From Verrucomicrobiales bacterium (GTDB taxonomy: Bacteria > Verrucomicrobiota > Verrucomicrobiia > Limisphaerales > UBA11320), in contig DMJJ01000473.1 of assembly GCA_003452185.1 (NCBI GenBank), forward strand, positions 810 through 9,593: a stretch of 8,784 nt of DNA, written 5' to 3'. Within the stretch, counting starts at the first letter, position 1. Every line of letters begins with the position of its first letter. Position numbers and translations under genes: made by a program. Shown here one piece after another: positions 1-6,814 of the stretch. The notes beneath the pieces were generated by a model that did not search any database, was not told the origin of the DNA, and worked only from the letters and a program-made list of their open reading frames with translations.

Positions 1-2394
1 TCCATGCACCCGTGGATCAAGTCCGACAAGCCGGGGAAATGCACCATTTGTTCCATGGATCTCACCCCCGTGATGGAGGGGGCCAGCCTCCCGGTCACCG
101 GCTCCGATGGCGTCGTCCTGAAGCGGGGAGGGGTGAAGGCCGTGAGTGTCCGGACGCATGAGGTGCGTCGCGGGGCCCTCACCCGCACGCTGCGGGTCAC
201 GGGCACCCTTGAGCCCAACGAGAAGTCCAAGACCGTGGTCTCTGCCCCGAGCGCCGGGAGGATCCAGTCGACCAGCGTCGGGGCTCTGGGTGAGCCGGTG
301 ACCAAAGGGGCGTCCCTGGCCACCCTCTTCAGCCCGGACCTGGTGCAAAAGCGGTTTTTTCTCCGGTCGGTCGGCGGCGACCAGTCCGGCATCGGACGCG
401 GGCTGGTCCACACCCCCGCCGCTGGATCCGACCCGTATCTCGGCGAGATCCTCTCCCCCATCTCGGGCGTCGTCCTGCAGAGGAACGTCTACCCCGGACA
501 GTATGTCGTCGAGGGTGAGAAGCTCTTTACCATTGCCGACCCCTCGGTGGTTTGGTTCGAGTTTGATGCCTACGATCGTCAGCTCCCCTGGTTGAAGGTG
601 GGGCAGCCCTTGGACCTTCGGGTTCCGGCACTCCCGGAACGCAGGCTCCAGGCCAACATCACGTTCATCGAGCCGGTGGTGAACCCGTCAACCCGGACGC
701 TTCGGATCCGTGCCGAGGTTCAGAATCCGGAGACGACGGACCAGGGGCACACGGATCACCTTCTCCAGTTCGGTCTTCTTGCCGAGGCCTCCGTACGCTC
801 AGAGGTCCCGGATGCGCTCCTGGTTCCCCGGTCCGCGGTGCTCCGTCCGGGGTCGGTCGCGTACGTTTACCTCGAGCGGGAGCCGGGGAGCTACTTCCGA
901 CGCCGGGTGACCCTGGGAAGGCAGGGGGATGATGCCTACGAGGTGGTGGAAGGCCTTGACGAAGGTGATCGTATCGTAACCGCCGGCAACGTGCTGATCG
1001 ACGCGCAGGCCCAGCTGGAGTCGGGGTCCGAGTCTGCGGAGACAATTCTTGAGGTGCCGACGGCTCCTTCTCTCCATGGTCCGGGTGCCCTCGGCGCTTC
1101 CCCATCCAAGCCCCTCCCCCCAGGCCACCTCGCCCGGGCGGGCAGCCCAGCCGTCTCGATGGATCATCCGTTGGATCCAGGGCTGGAGGCCCGGCTGAAC
1201 GCCTTGCTCGAAGCCGTTGGTGCCCTGAACTCGGCACTCGCCGCGGATGATCTGACCGCGTTCAAGAAACGGGAGCGGCTGTTCCAGCGCTCCGCAGACG
1301 AGCTTGAGGCGGGAGGCACCGCCGACCCCGTGCTCCATCCTGTCATCGGTCGTGTTGTCGCCCGTGCGAGGTGGGCTTCGCCCGTGGACCTGGCCTCGGC
1401 CCGTCGCGTGTTCGGCGCCTTTAGCGCGGAATTGGTCGACCTGGCGCAGCTTCTGCGCACGGGCCACGCTGGGTTCAAGTCGCTCAAGGTTTACCGTTGC
1501 CCCATGGCCCCCAAGCCTGGGCTCTGGGTTCAGGCATCGGCCCCCCTCCGCAACCCCTACAAGGGGCCGGCCATGCTCGCCTGTGGCGAGGAAGTTCCTC
1601 CGCTCCCCGGGATGGCTCCGTCCCCAGGCCGCGTTGCGGCCGTGGGCACCGCGAACCCGGAGATGCCCGCGTCCCCCCTGCCTCGCGAAGGGGGATCCGC
1701 CGCGGCCCTGCCTGGCGGGGAATCGCAGCACGGGAGCGCTGGTCGTGCCCCCGGCCGCACGTCCCCTCAGGGAGGGGGATCCAGTCCGGTGGGTCGCACG
1801 GGGATCATGGGGGCCATCATGTCGCCAGGATCGGAACTCCAGATGATGCGTCGTCGGTTGATTCAGGAAGCAAATGCCGGGGAGCGTTCTGCCGCCCCGG
1901 AAACTCTGGCGCCGGTGCGCGTCGGCGGCTTGGAGTGCTCGCCCGGTCAGGTGCGGCTGCTGACCGGCTTGATTCAGTCGGTTGAGGGAATTGGAAGGGC
2001 CCTCGCCGACGGAAACCTCAAGGACTACTTCCAGCGCTCGGCCGCCTTGCCGACCTGGTTTGGGGAGGTTCGCGATGCGTTTGGCCCCGGGCATCCCTGG
2101 CATACGATGATGAAGGACCTCTTGGCCGCCGGCTTGCCGGTTGCCCGCAGCGGCGACTGGCATTCGGTGCGCGAGATCGGGGAGGCCCGGACCCTCTTCC
2201 AGCCTTTCAGCGCCCAGGCGTCCCGCCTCGCCATCCGAATCCGGCGCGATGTCCCGGCTCTGGCCAGTGTGCGGGTGTATCAGAGGGCCTTGGAGGAAGG
2301 GAGCACGGTGAAGTGGATCCAGGCCTCAGGTCCGGTTGCCAACCCGTTCGGCCTGGCTGAGGCTGGCTCACAAGCAGGCGAGGTTCTCGAGTAG
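1..2394 (+). CDS. Heavy-metal RND efflux periplasmic adaptor (CusB-like), 5'-truncated, with two C-terminal DUF3347-like modules
   Basis: This is the membrane-fusion subunit that would link an inner-membrane heavy-metal RND pump to an outer-membrane channel in the periplasm. The frame is open at the left edge, so the true start and signal peptide lie upstream. Numbering below counts the ATG at position 4 as residue 1. Residues 1-23 are a heavy-metal-binding motif (MHPW..., PGKC-x2-C-x-MDL; Cys13, Cys16, Met18). Residues about 45-340 are the adaptor core: lipoyl-like halves (APSAGRI, then SPISGVVLQRNVYPGQYV), a beta-barrel, and a membrane-proximal domain (LVPRSAVL, EGLDEGDRIVTAGNVLID). The segment between SPDL (110-113) and SPISG (151-155) is only about 38 residues, short for the family's helical hairpin. 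A Pro-rich linker leads to a DUF3347-like module (about 387-530) with CPM (Cys499, Met501), NPYKG, and Met524/Cys527. A Gly/Pro/Met linker precedes a second, degenerate module (about 646-790). Family assignment is firm; Cu/Ag specificity is inferred. The cognate pump is not in the window. Confidence 0.9.
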   Translation, partial: SMHPWIKSDKPGKCTICSMDLTPVMEGASLPVTGSDGVVLKRGGVKAVSVRTHEVRRGALTRTLRVTGTLEPNEKSKTVVSAPSAGRIQSTSVGALGEPVTKGASLATLFSPDLVQKRFFLRSVGGDQSGIGRGLVHTPAAGSDPYLGEILSPISGVVLQRNVYPGQYVVEGEKLFTIADPSVVWFEFDAYDRQLPWLKVGQPLDLRVPALPERRLQANITFIEPVVNPSTRTLRIRAEVQNPETTDQGHTDHLLQFGLLAEASVRSEVPDALLVPRSAVLRPGSVAYVYLEREPGSYFRRRVTLGRQGDDAYEVVEGLDEGDRIVTAGNVLIDAQAQLESGSESAETILEVPTAPSLHGPGALGASPSKPLPPGHLARAGSPAVSMDHPLDPGLEARLNALLEAVGALNSALAADDLTAFKKRERLFQRSADELEAGGTADPVLHPVIGRVVARARWASPVDLASARRVFGAFSAELVDLAQLLRTGHAGFKSLKVYRCPMAPKPGLWVQASAPLRNPYKGPAMLACGEEVPPLPGMAPSPGRVAAVGTANPEMPASPLPREGGSAAALPGGESQHGSAGRAPGRTSPQGGGSSPVGRTGIMGAIMSPGSELQMMRRRLIQEANAGERSAAPETLAPVRVGGLECSPGQVRLLTGLIQSVEGIGRALADGNLKDYFQRSAALPTWFGEVRDAFGPGHPWHTMMKDLLAAGLPVARSGDWHSVREIGEARTLFQPFSAQASRLAIRIRRDVPALASVRVYQRALEEGSTVKWIQASGPVANPFGLAEAGSQAGEVLE
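1627..1782. repeat. Cluster of three short palindromes in the adaptor's inter-module linker
   Basis: Three hairpin-forming dyads lie in the DNA coding for the low-complexity linker between the two DUF3347-like modules. They are GGCCGC-gtt-GCGGCC (1627-1641), CCCCCT...AGGGGG (1674-1694) and CCCCTC-agg-GAGGGG (1763-1777). The last two share the flanks GTCCCC on the left and GGGGGATCC on the right, so they look like diverged copies of one unit kept in frame. They may be palindromic repeat insertions that lengthened the linker. Alternatively they may be a by-product of Gly/Pro/Ser codons in GC-rich DNA. Confidence 0.45.
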
Positions 2395-2576
2395 GGCCGG
2401 GGCGCCGCCTTCGTGACAGAGCTCGATGGAGCTACCTCCGCACCAGGGTTGGGGGGAAGGCAGGGCACCTTCCGTGGCCTTGACCATGACCTTTCTCCGG
2501 CGTTTTCGGGGGGGCCTCCCAAGGAGCGCCTCTCCCTCAGTGGGATAGGGATTGCACCGATCAGGCCAGCCCGTGG

Positions 2577-2622
2577 GCCCCGGCAACCGGGCCTTGACAG
2601 CCCGGCAACTTCCCCGTGCACT
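2577..2622 (+). promoter_or_regulatory. Candidate promoter/operator: TTGACA inside an inverted repeat
   Basis: A perfect -35-like hexamer, TTGACA (2594-2599), forms most of the loop of a perfect dyad, CCGGGC-CTTGACA-GCCCGG (2587-2605). The 9-mer CCCGGCAAC occurs at 2579-2587 and again at 2601-2609. The first copy allows an alternative, overlapping hairpin with CCGGGC. The best-spaced -10, TGCACT (2617-2622), matches the consensus at only 3 of 6 positions. TACTTT at 2631 is too far downstream for TTGACA. The box lies about 60 bases ahead of the beta-propeller start, so a promoter with an overlapping operator is plausible but unproven. Confidence 0.28.
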
Positions 2623-2648
2623 GGGGCCGTTACTTTGCGGCATGCCCC

Positions 2649-2654
2649 GAGGAA
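2649..2654 (+). promoter_or_regulatory. Ribosome binding site that sets the beta-propeller gene start
   Basis: GAGGAA lies six bases before the ATG at 2661. That ATG opens a classical signal peptide. The alternative in-frame GTG at 2616 would add 15 residues ahead of the signal peptide and lacks a comparable site, so the ATG is preferred. Confidence 0.65.
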
Positions 2655-2660
2655 CCACCT

Positions 2661-5600
2661 ATGGGTCGTCAATTCCCCTACCTCCGGCTTGCACCCAGGC
2701 TTGCGGGTGCTTTTTGTCTCTGGTTTTCCGTCGTCGGCCTTCACGCCGCTGCGGTGCCCCCAACCATCACCTCCCTCCGACCGGAGGGCACCAACCTTGT
2801 GATTCAGGTCTCGGCTCCCGCCGGCCTGCGGCGGGTGACGCTGCAGACGCGGTCCCGGCTGGGACAGGGGAGCTGGGTGCCGCGGGCGGTTGCGCGACTG
2901 GCAGGGGAGGGAGGCTCGCTGCGGTTTGAATTGCCCAACCGCGGCGACATCGAGCTGATCCGTGTCCTGGCCGACGAGACCGAGACTCTCCCGGCCTCCT
3001 ACTACACGGGGACAAATGAGTTCCTCGGAACCACCTCTGTCTCGGGGCCGGGGATCCTTTACAACAACGGCGGGACCGGAGCCGGGGCGCTCGACGGGAG
3101 CGGGACCCCCGGCGCAAACCCCACGGGCACGTTTCCCCGCACGGTCACCGAGTCGGACATCTGGAAGGTCGACGGGGATCGGATCTATTTCTTCAACGCC
3201 CTTCGTGGGCTCCAGGTGATCGATATCCACGAGCCCGATTTGCCCGTGCTCCAGGGCACCCTGGCCATGCCGGCCTCGGGAGAGCAGATGTACCTTCTGC
3301 CCGGCGGGTTCGTTGCGATGCTGGTGCAGGCCGGTTGTTACTTTGGCATGCAAGGGAGCAAGGTGATTGTCGCGGACGCCCGCGACGCCGTTCCCCGGGT
3401 GGCCGCCACCCTCGATGTGGACGGGTACATTGTGGAGAGCCGCCTGGTCGGCACCGCGCTGTACGTGGCTTCCCAGACCTACCGCGATACGGTGGACCAG
3501 GGGGTGCATACCTACACCGCCGGGCTCCTGGTCACCTCCTTTGATTTGTCCGATCCCCTGAAGCCACTGGCCCGCGACACGCTCTGGTACCCCGGCTCCG
3601 GCAGCGTCGTCTCCGCCACCGACCGGGTGCTCTTCGTGGCGGGCCCGTCGCCGAAGGACTGGACCCGATCGGTGATCCAGGCCATCGACATCACCTCGCC
3701 CGACGGGCGGATGGCCCCCTATGTCTCGATCACCGCGGCCGGCACGGTGCGGGACAAGTTCAAGCTCGACTACCAGGGGACGCGCTTCACCTGCATCTCG
3801 GAGGAGTTCAGCACGGTGCGCCAGGTCCGGTTGGAGACCTTTTTCCTGGCGGATCCACGCTCCGCGGGCCCCGTCGCGCTCCGCAAGACCGGGGAACTCA
3901 CCATCGCGGACCGGGAAACCCTCTTCGCAACCCGGTTCGACGGGGACAAGGCCTATATCGTGACGTTCCTGCGGGTCGATCCGTTGTTCGTGGTCGATCT
4001 TTCCGACGCCGCCCGACCCAGGATCTCGGGCGAGCTCCAGGTGCCGGGATGGTCGACGTACATCCAGCCGTTGGGCGACCGGTTGGTGGCGGTCGGCTCG
4101 GAGAGCAACCGGGTGGCGGTCTCGCTGTTTGATGTGAAGGACCCGGCCAGGCCCGGGTTGTTGAGCCGTGTCCTCCTGGGGGAGAGCTATTCGTGGAGCG
4201 AATCCACCTACAACGAGAAGGCTGTCAGCATCCTGCCGGAGGCCGGGTTGATCCTGGTTCCCTACAGCGGGGACGCCACGAACGGCTACGCGTCGCGGGT
4301 GCAACTCATCGACCTCGATCTTGCCCGCGATACCCTGCGCCTCCGGGGCGTGATAGAGCGTCCGATGGAGACGCGTCGTGCCGCGCTTCATCTGGACCGG
4401 GTGTACACCATTTCGTCGAGGGAGCTCCTCGCAGTGGATGCCTCGGATCGCGACCTGCCGGCGGTGAAGAAGGTTGTCGATCTCAGCTGGACTGTTGACC
4501 AGGTGTTTCTGGCAGGGGAGTACCTGGTCGAGCTCAGCAGCCAGTCGACCTGGTGGGGTAACGAGACCCGAACCCAGCTGCGGATCGCCCGCCCTGGGGC
4601 CACCGACCACCCGTTGGCCTCGATGACCCTCTCCAACCTCCCGATTGCCGGGGCGACCTTCCGGAACGGCCGGGTTCACCTCGTGCAGGCGCCGCTCCCC
4701 ACCCTCTGGTGGTGGGGGATCCCGACGGATCCCGCGGGCCCTGGCACCACGCCGATCGACTCCGGATCCCCGGCGCTCCTTAGCGTGATCGACGTCCGGG
4801 ATCCGCTCGCGCCCCGTGTGGAGGGCCAGGCCAGGATCCCGATGCCCTCCACCACCCTCGGTCGCTCCTGGCAGCCGTTGTGGCTCGGCGACGACCTTCT
4901 GGTCTGGTATGCCAAGGCGGCCTACTACGGGGGACCGATGGCCATGTATTCGGCTTCCTCCCTTCCTGGGCTCGCCTCCGCGAGCGTTTACCCAGGGTGG
5001 GGCTGGGGTTCGCAGCGCCCGACCTTGATCGCGGTGGATGTCCACTCCCTCTCCGCCCCGGAGGTGCGCTCGGCAATCACCCCGGGCAACGATGCCTGGA
5101 TTGCCATCGGGGATGCGTTCGTCGACGGGCGGCGCATCCTCTTCAGCCACCTCCTGTCCGATGTGGTGCCGGATCCGACCGCCGGGGCCAATCCGGCCCT
5201 CCCGCAACAGACGCTCCTCAGGCAGCGGGACTTTCTCGATGTGGTCGATTATGCGGATCCCGGCTCACCCGAGACCTGGGAGCCGGTCAGCCTGCCGGGC
5301 GTGTTGCGCGGGGTGGGACCCGGGGCTGATCTGCTCTACACCCTCAGCCAGACCTTCGACGACAAGGGGAACCCCGCGGCGGGGCTGGTGCTCACCGCCC
5401 TGGCGTTTGACGGGGTCTCCGCCCACCGGGTCGACAGCGTGCGGCTCGACACCCCGTGGATGCCGACGGTGATTCTCTCCGGCCCGGACCTGTTTGTTGC
5501 GGCCGCCGGGACGAACGCGGATGGATCGATCGCGCAGGGAACGGTCGCGACGTGGCGGGTTGGCTCCGACGCCCGGCTGCAGCAGGTGGGCCGGTTTGAT

Positions 5601-5837
5601 CTGAGCGGGATCCCGACCCAGGTGGTCCAGCGCGGGAGGCTGGTTGTCGTCGCGGAGACGACGGGCCGGGTTCGACTCCTGGATGCCACCCAGCCGGCGG
5701 CGCTCAAGGAAGTGGGAGCGGGGGGGACCGGCGGATGTTTCTGGCCCGATCTTTCCCGCGGGGATGGGGCGCTGGAGCAGGGGTTCTCGATTCCGCTCTA
5801 CGACTACGGTGTGCTGGAGGTTCCTCGGAACCCCTGA
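2661..5837 (+). CDS. Exported beta-propeller protein (PF09826-like C-terminal beta-propeller domain)
   Basis: This is a 1058-residue secreted or periplasmic protein of unknown biochemical role. The start at 2661 follows GAGGAA and opens a Sec signal peptide: Arg3, Arg9 and Arg13, a hydrophobic core at about 14-27 (LAGAFCLWFSVVGL), then an LHAAA region suited to signal peptidase I. Residues about 32-120 resemble a small Ig/fibronectin-like beta domain (PPTITSLRPEGTNLVIQV, GSWVPRAVARL). The propeller begins near residue 160 with TESDIWKVDGDRIYF, which resembles the entry motif of the 'beta-propeller domain' family (usually DEADIVKTDG). Strand signatures of the form V-x-D-x-x-D/P recur around residues 186 (VIDIHEPDLP), 444 (VVDLSDAARP), 489 (LFDVKDPARP), 709 (VIDVRDPLAP), 861 (VVDYADPGSP) and 1006 (LLDATQPAAL). 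No lipobox, C-terminal anchor or enzymatic motif is visible. It is longer than I recall for typical members. It is convergent with uvsE. The propeller assignment is good; the function is unknown. Confidence 0.85.
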   Translation: MGRQFPYLRLAPRLAGAFCLWFSVVGLHAAAVPPTITSLRPEGTNLVIQVSAPAGLRRVTLQTRSRLGQGSWVPRAVARLAGEGGSLRFELPNRGDIELIRVLADETETLPASYYTGTNEFLGTTSVSGPGILYNNGGTGAGALDGSGTPGANPTGTFPRTVTESDIWKVDGDRIYFFNALRGLQVIDIHEPDLPVLQGTLAMPASGEQMYLLPGGFVAMLVQAGCYFGMQGSKVIVADARDAVPRVAATLDVDGYIVESRLVGTALYVASQTYRDTVDQGVHTYTAGLLVTSFDLSDPLKPLARDTLWYPGSGSVVSATDRVLFVAGPSPKDWTRSVIQAIDITSPDGRMAPYVSITAAGTVRDKFKLDYQGTRFTCISEEFSTVRQVRLETFFLADPRSAGPVALRKTGELTIADRETLFATRFDGDKAYIVTFLRVDPLFVVDLSDAARPRISGELQVPGWSTYIQPLGDRLVAVGSESNRVAVSLFDVKDPARPGLLSRVLLGESYSWSESTYNEKAVSILPEAGLILVPYSGDATNGYASRVQLIDLDLARDTLRLRGVIERPMETRRAALHLDRVYTISSRELLAVDASDRDLPAVKKVVDLSWTVDQVFLAGEYLVELSSQSTWWGNETRTQLRIARPGATDHPLASMTLSNLPIAGATFRNGRVHLVQAPLPTLWWWGIPTDPAGPGTTPIDSGSPALLSVIDVRDPLAPRVEGQARIPMPSTTLGRSWQPLWLGDDLLVWYAKAAYYGGPMAMYSASSLPGLASASVYPGWGWGSQRPTLIAVDVHSLSAPEVRSAITPGNDAWIAIGDAFVDGRRILFSHLLSDVVPDPTAGANPALPQQTLLRQRDFLDVVDYADPGSPETWEPVSLPGVLRGVGPGADLLYTLSQTFDDKGNPAAGLVLTALAFDGVSAHRVDSVRLDTPWMPTVILSGPDLFVAAAGTNADGSIAQGTVATWRVGSDARLQQVGRFDLSGIPTQVVQRGRLVVVAETTGRVRLLDATQPAALKEVGAGGTGGCFWPDLSRGDGALEQGFSIPLYDYGVLEVPRNP

Positions 5838-5847
5838 GCGGTTGTTG

Positions 5848-5870
5848 CCGGGAGAACTTACCATCCCCGG
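5848..5870. terminator. Weak dyad between convergent genes
   Basis: Only 39 bases separate the stop codons of the beta-propeller gene (+) and uvsE (-). CCGGG (5848-5852) and CCCGG (5866-5870) can pair across a 13-base loop. This could be a bidirectional terminator, but the stem is short and no U-tract follows on either strand. Confidence 0.22.
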
Positions 5871-5876
5871 GGCCCG

Positions 5877-6812
5877 TCACGGGGTGAGGCTGCCCCGGAG
5901 GCGCATCACCGCCTCCTCCTTCGCCTTGGCCTCCACTTCGACCGTGAGGGGCCAGCCCCGCCAGATGGGGGGGAAGTCAGAGGGATCGATGTAGTCGTGG
6001 TGGCGTTCCGGGCGTGGGCCGCTCCAGCCTTCGATCGGGCTGCTGAGGTGGAACAGGGGTTCGCGGTTCCAGGTGGCCCGCGCCGCCTCTGTTGCCTCGG
6101 CGATGGAAAGGGAATCGCTGCAGCACCGGTGGTGGTGGACGTCGTAGACGAGGGGGATGCCCCCGGCGCGGCAGACCGGGAGGAGATCCTCGGGGGTGAA
6201 GGTCCGGTCGTCGTTCTCGACGGTGAGCCGGCTTCGGGCGCGATCGCTCAGGCGGTCGGCCGCCCGGAGAAAGCGGTCCAGGGCGGACCGCTTGTCGCCG
6301 TAGGCACCCCCACCGTGGATGTTCACCGTGTCGGCGTTCGTCCATTCAGCGATCTCCGCCTGCGACTCGATGTCCGCCAGCGACCGCTCCACGATCGACT
6401 CGTCGGGGGAGTTCAGGACAACGAACTGGTCGGGATGGAAGCCGGTGCGGATGCCGGCCTGCCGTGCGAAGTCGCCGCACTGGCGGAACAACGTCACGAT
6501 CCCCTCGGCTCCCGGGAGTTCCTCCACCCGGTAACCCGCGGTCGGATGGGTCTTCACGGGCAGGATGGGGGTGAGGATCCGAAAGGATCCGATGCCGTGG
6601 GTGGCGCAGTACTCCAGCGCCTGGCGGAGCGCCTTGGCATTCTCGGCGCAGAGCCCGGCCAGCTTGCGCAGTCGGTCCGCCCTCGGAAGCCGGGCCACGG
6701 AGGTGGCGGTGGTCGTGCGAAAGCGTATCGGCTCCGATGCAAACTGGCAGCAGAGCCCGAGACGGAGTCCTCTTGCGGTGGGCTGGGGCGGGGGAGGAGT
6801 GCCGGGCTTCAT
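5877..6812 (-). CDS. uvsE: UV DNA damage endonuclease (UvsE/UVDE)
   Basis: This TIM-barrel, metal-dependent endonuclease (Pfam UvdE) nicks DNA 5' to UV photoproducts and starts an alternative excision repair. With the ATG at 6812 it is 311 residues, close to the family's usual length of about 300. The sequence runs LRLGLCCQF, then FHPDQFVVLNSP (His126, Gln129), NIHGGGAYGDK (His166), TVENDD (Glu199), YDVHHHRC (Asp224, His227), LFHLSSP (His255) and VEVEAKAKEE (Glu294). These sit at a near-constant offset of 23-25 from the metal ligands I recall for Thermus UVDE (101, 143, 175, 200, 203, 231, 269). The lysine expected two residues before the last His (Thermus Lys229) is Leu253 here. The start at 6812 has AAGGGG six bases upstream. 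An in-frame ATG at 6818 overlaps the SDR stop as ATGA and would add two residues. A longer frame back to 6902 would give an Arg-rich extension inside the SDR gene and is rejected. It is the second gene of the SDR-uvsE pair. Confidence 0.95.
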   Translation of the reverse strand: MKPGTPPPPQPTARGLRLGLCCQFASEPIRFRTTTATSVARLPRADRLRKLAGLCAENAKALRQALEYCATHGIGSFRILTPILPVKTHPTAGYRVEELPGAEGIVTLFRQCGDFARQAGIRTGFHPDQFVVLNSPDESIVERSLADIESQAEIAEWTNADTVNIHGGGAYGDKRSALDRFLRAADRLSDRARSRLTVENDDRTFTPEDLLPVCRAGGIPLVYDVHHHRCCSDSLSIAEATEAARATWNREPLFHLSSPIEGWSGPRPERHHDYIDPSDFPPIWRGWPLTVEVEAKAKEEAVMRLRGSLTP

Positions 6813-6814
6813 GC

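Larger units (their letters stand above)
2395..2660. other. Intergenic region with dyads, no gene seen
   Basis: This 266-base spacer separates the adaptor gene from the beta-propeller gene. No convincing small gene is visible. Two hairpins lie in its first third, AGCTC-gatg-GAGCT (2420-2433) and GGAAGG-cagggca-CCTTCC (2455-2473). Either could help end adaptor transcription, but neither is followed by a T-run, so intrinsic termination is not demonstrated. The right part holds the candidate promoter and dyad cluster listed separately. Confidence 0.5.

Noticed and set aside
799..2163. 454-codon minus-strand open frame
   Set aside because: It lies antisense to the adaptor gene, whose frame shows clear family motifs. 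The antisense product has low-complexity composition and no recognisable domain.
2616..2660. GTG start for the beta-propeller gene
   Set aside because: It would place 15 extra residues before a well-formed signal peptide, and the ATG at 2661 has a good ribosome binding site at ideal spacing.
2280..5207. Uninterrupted 975-codon open frame on the minus strand
   Set aside because: It is antisense to the beta-propeller gene, is rich in Arg/Gly/Pro/His without domain patterns, and arises from strong GC bias at third positions. The plus-strand product has a signal peptide and propeller motifs.
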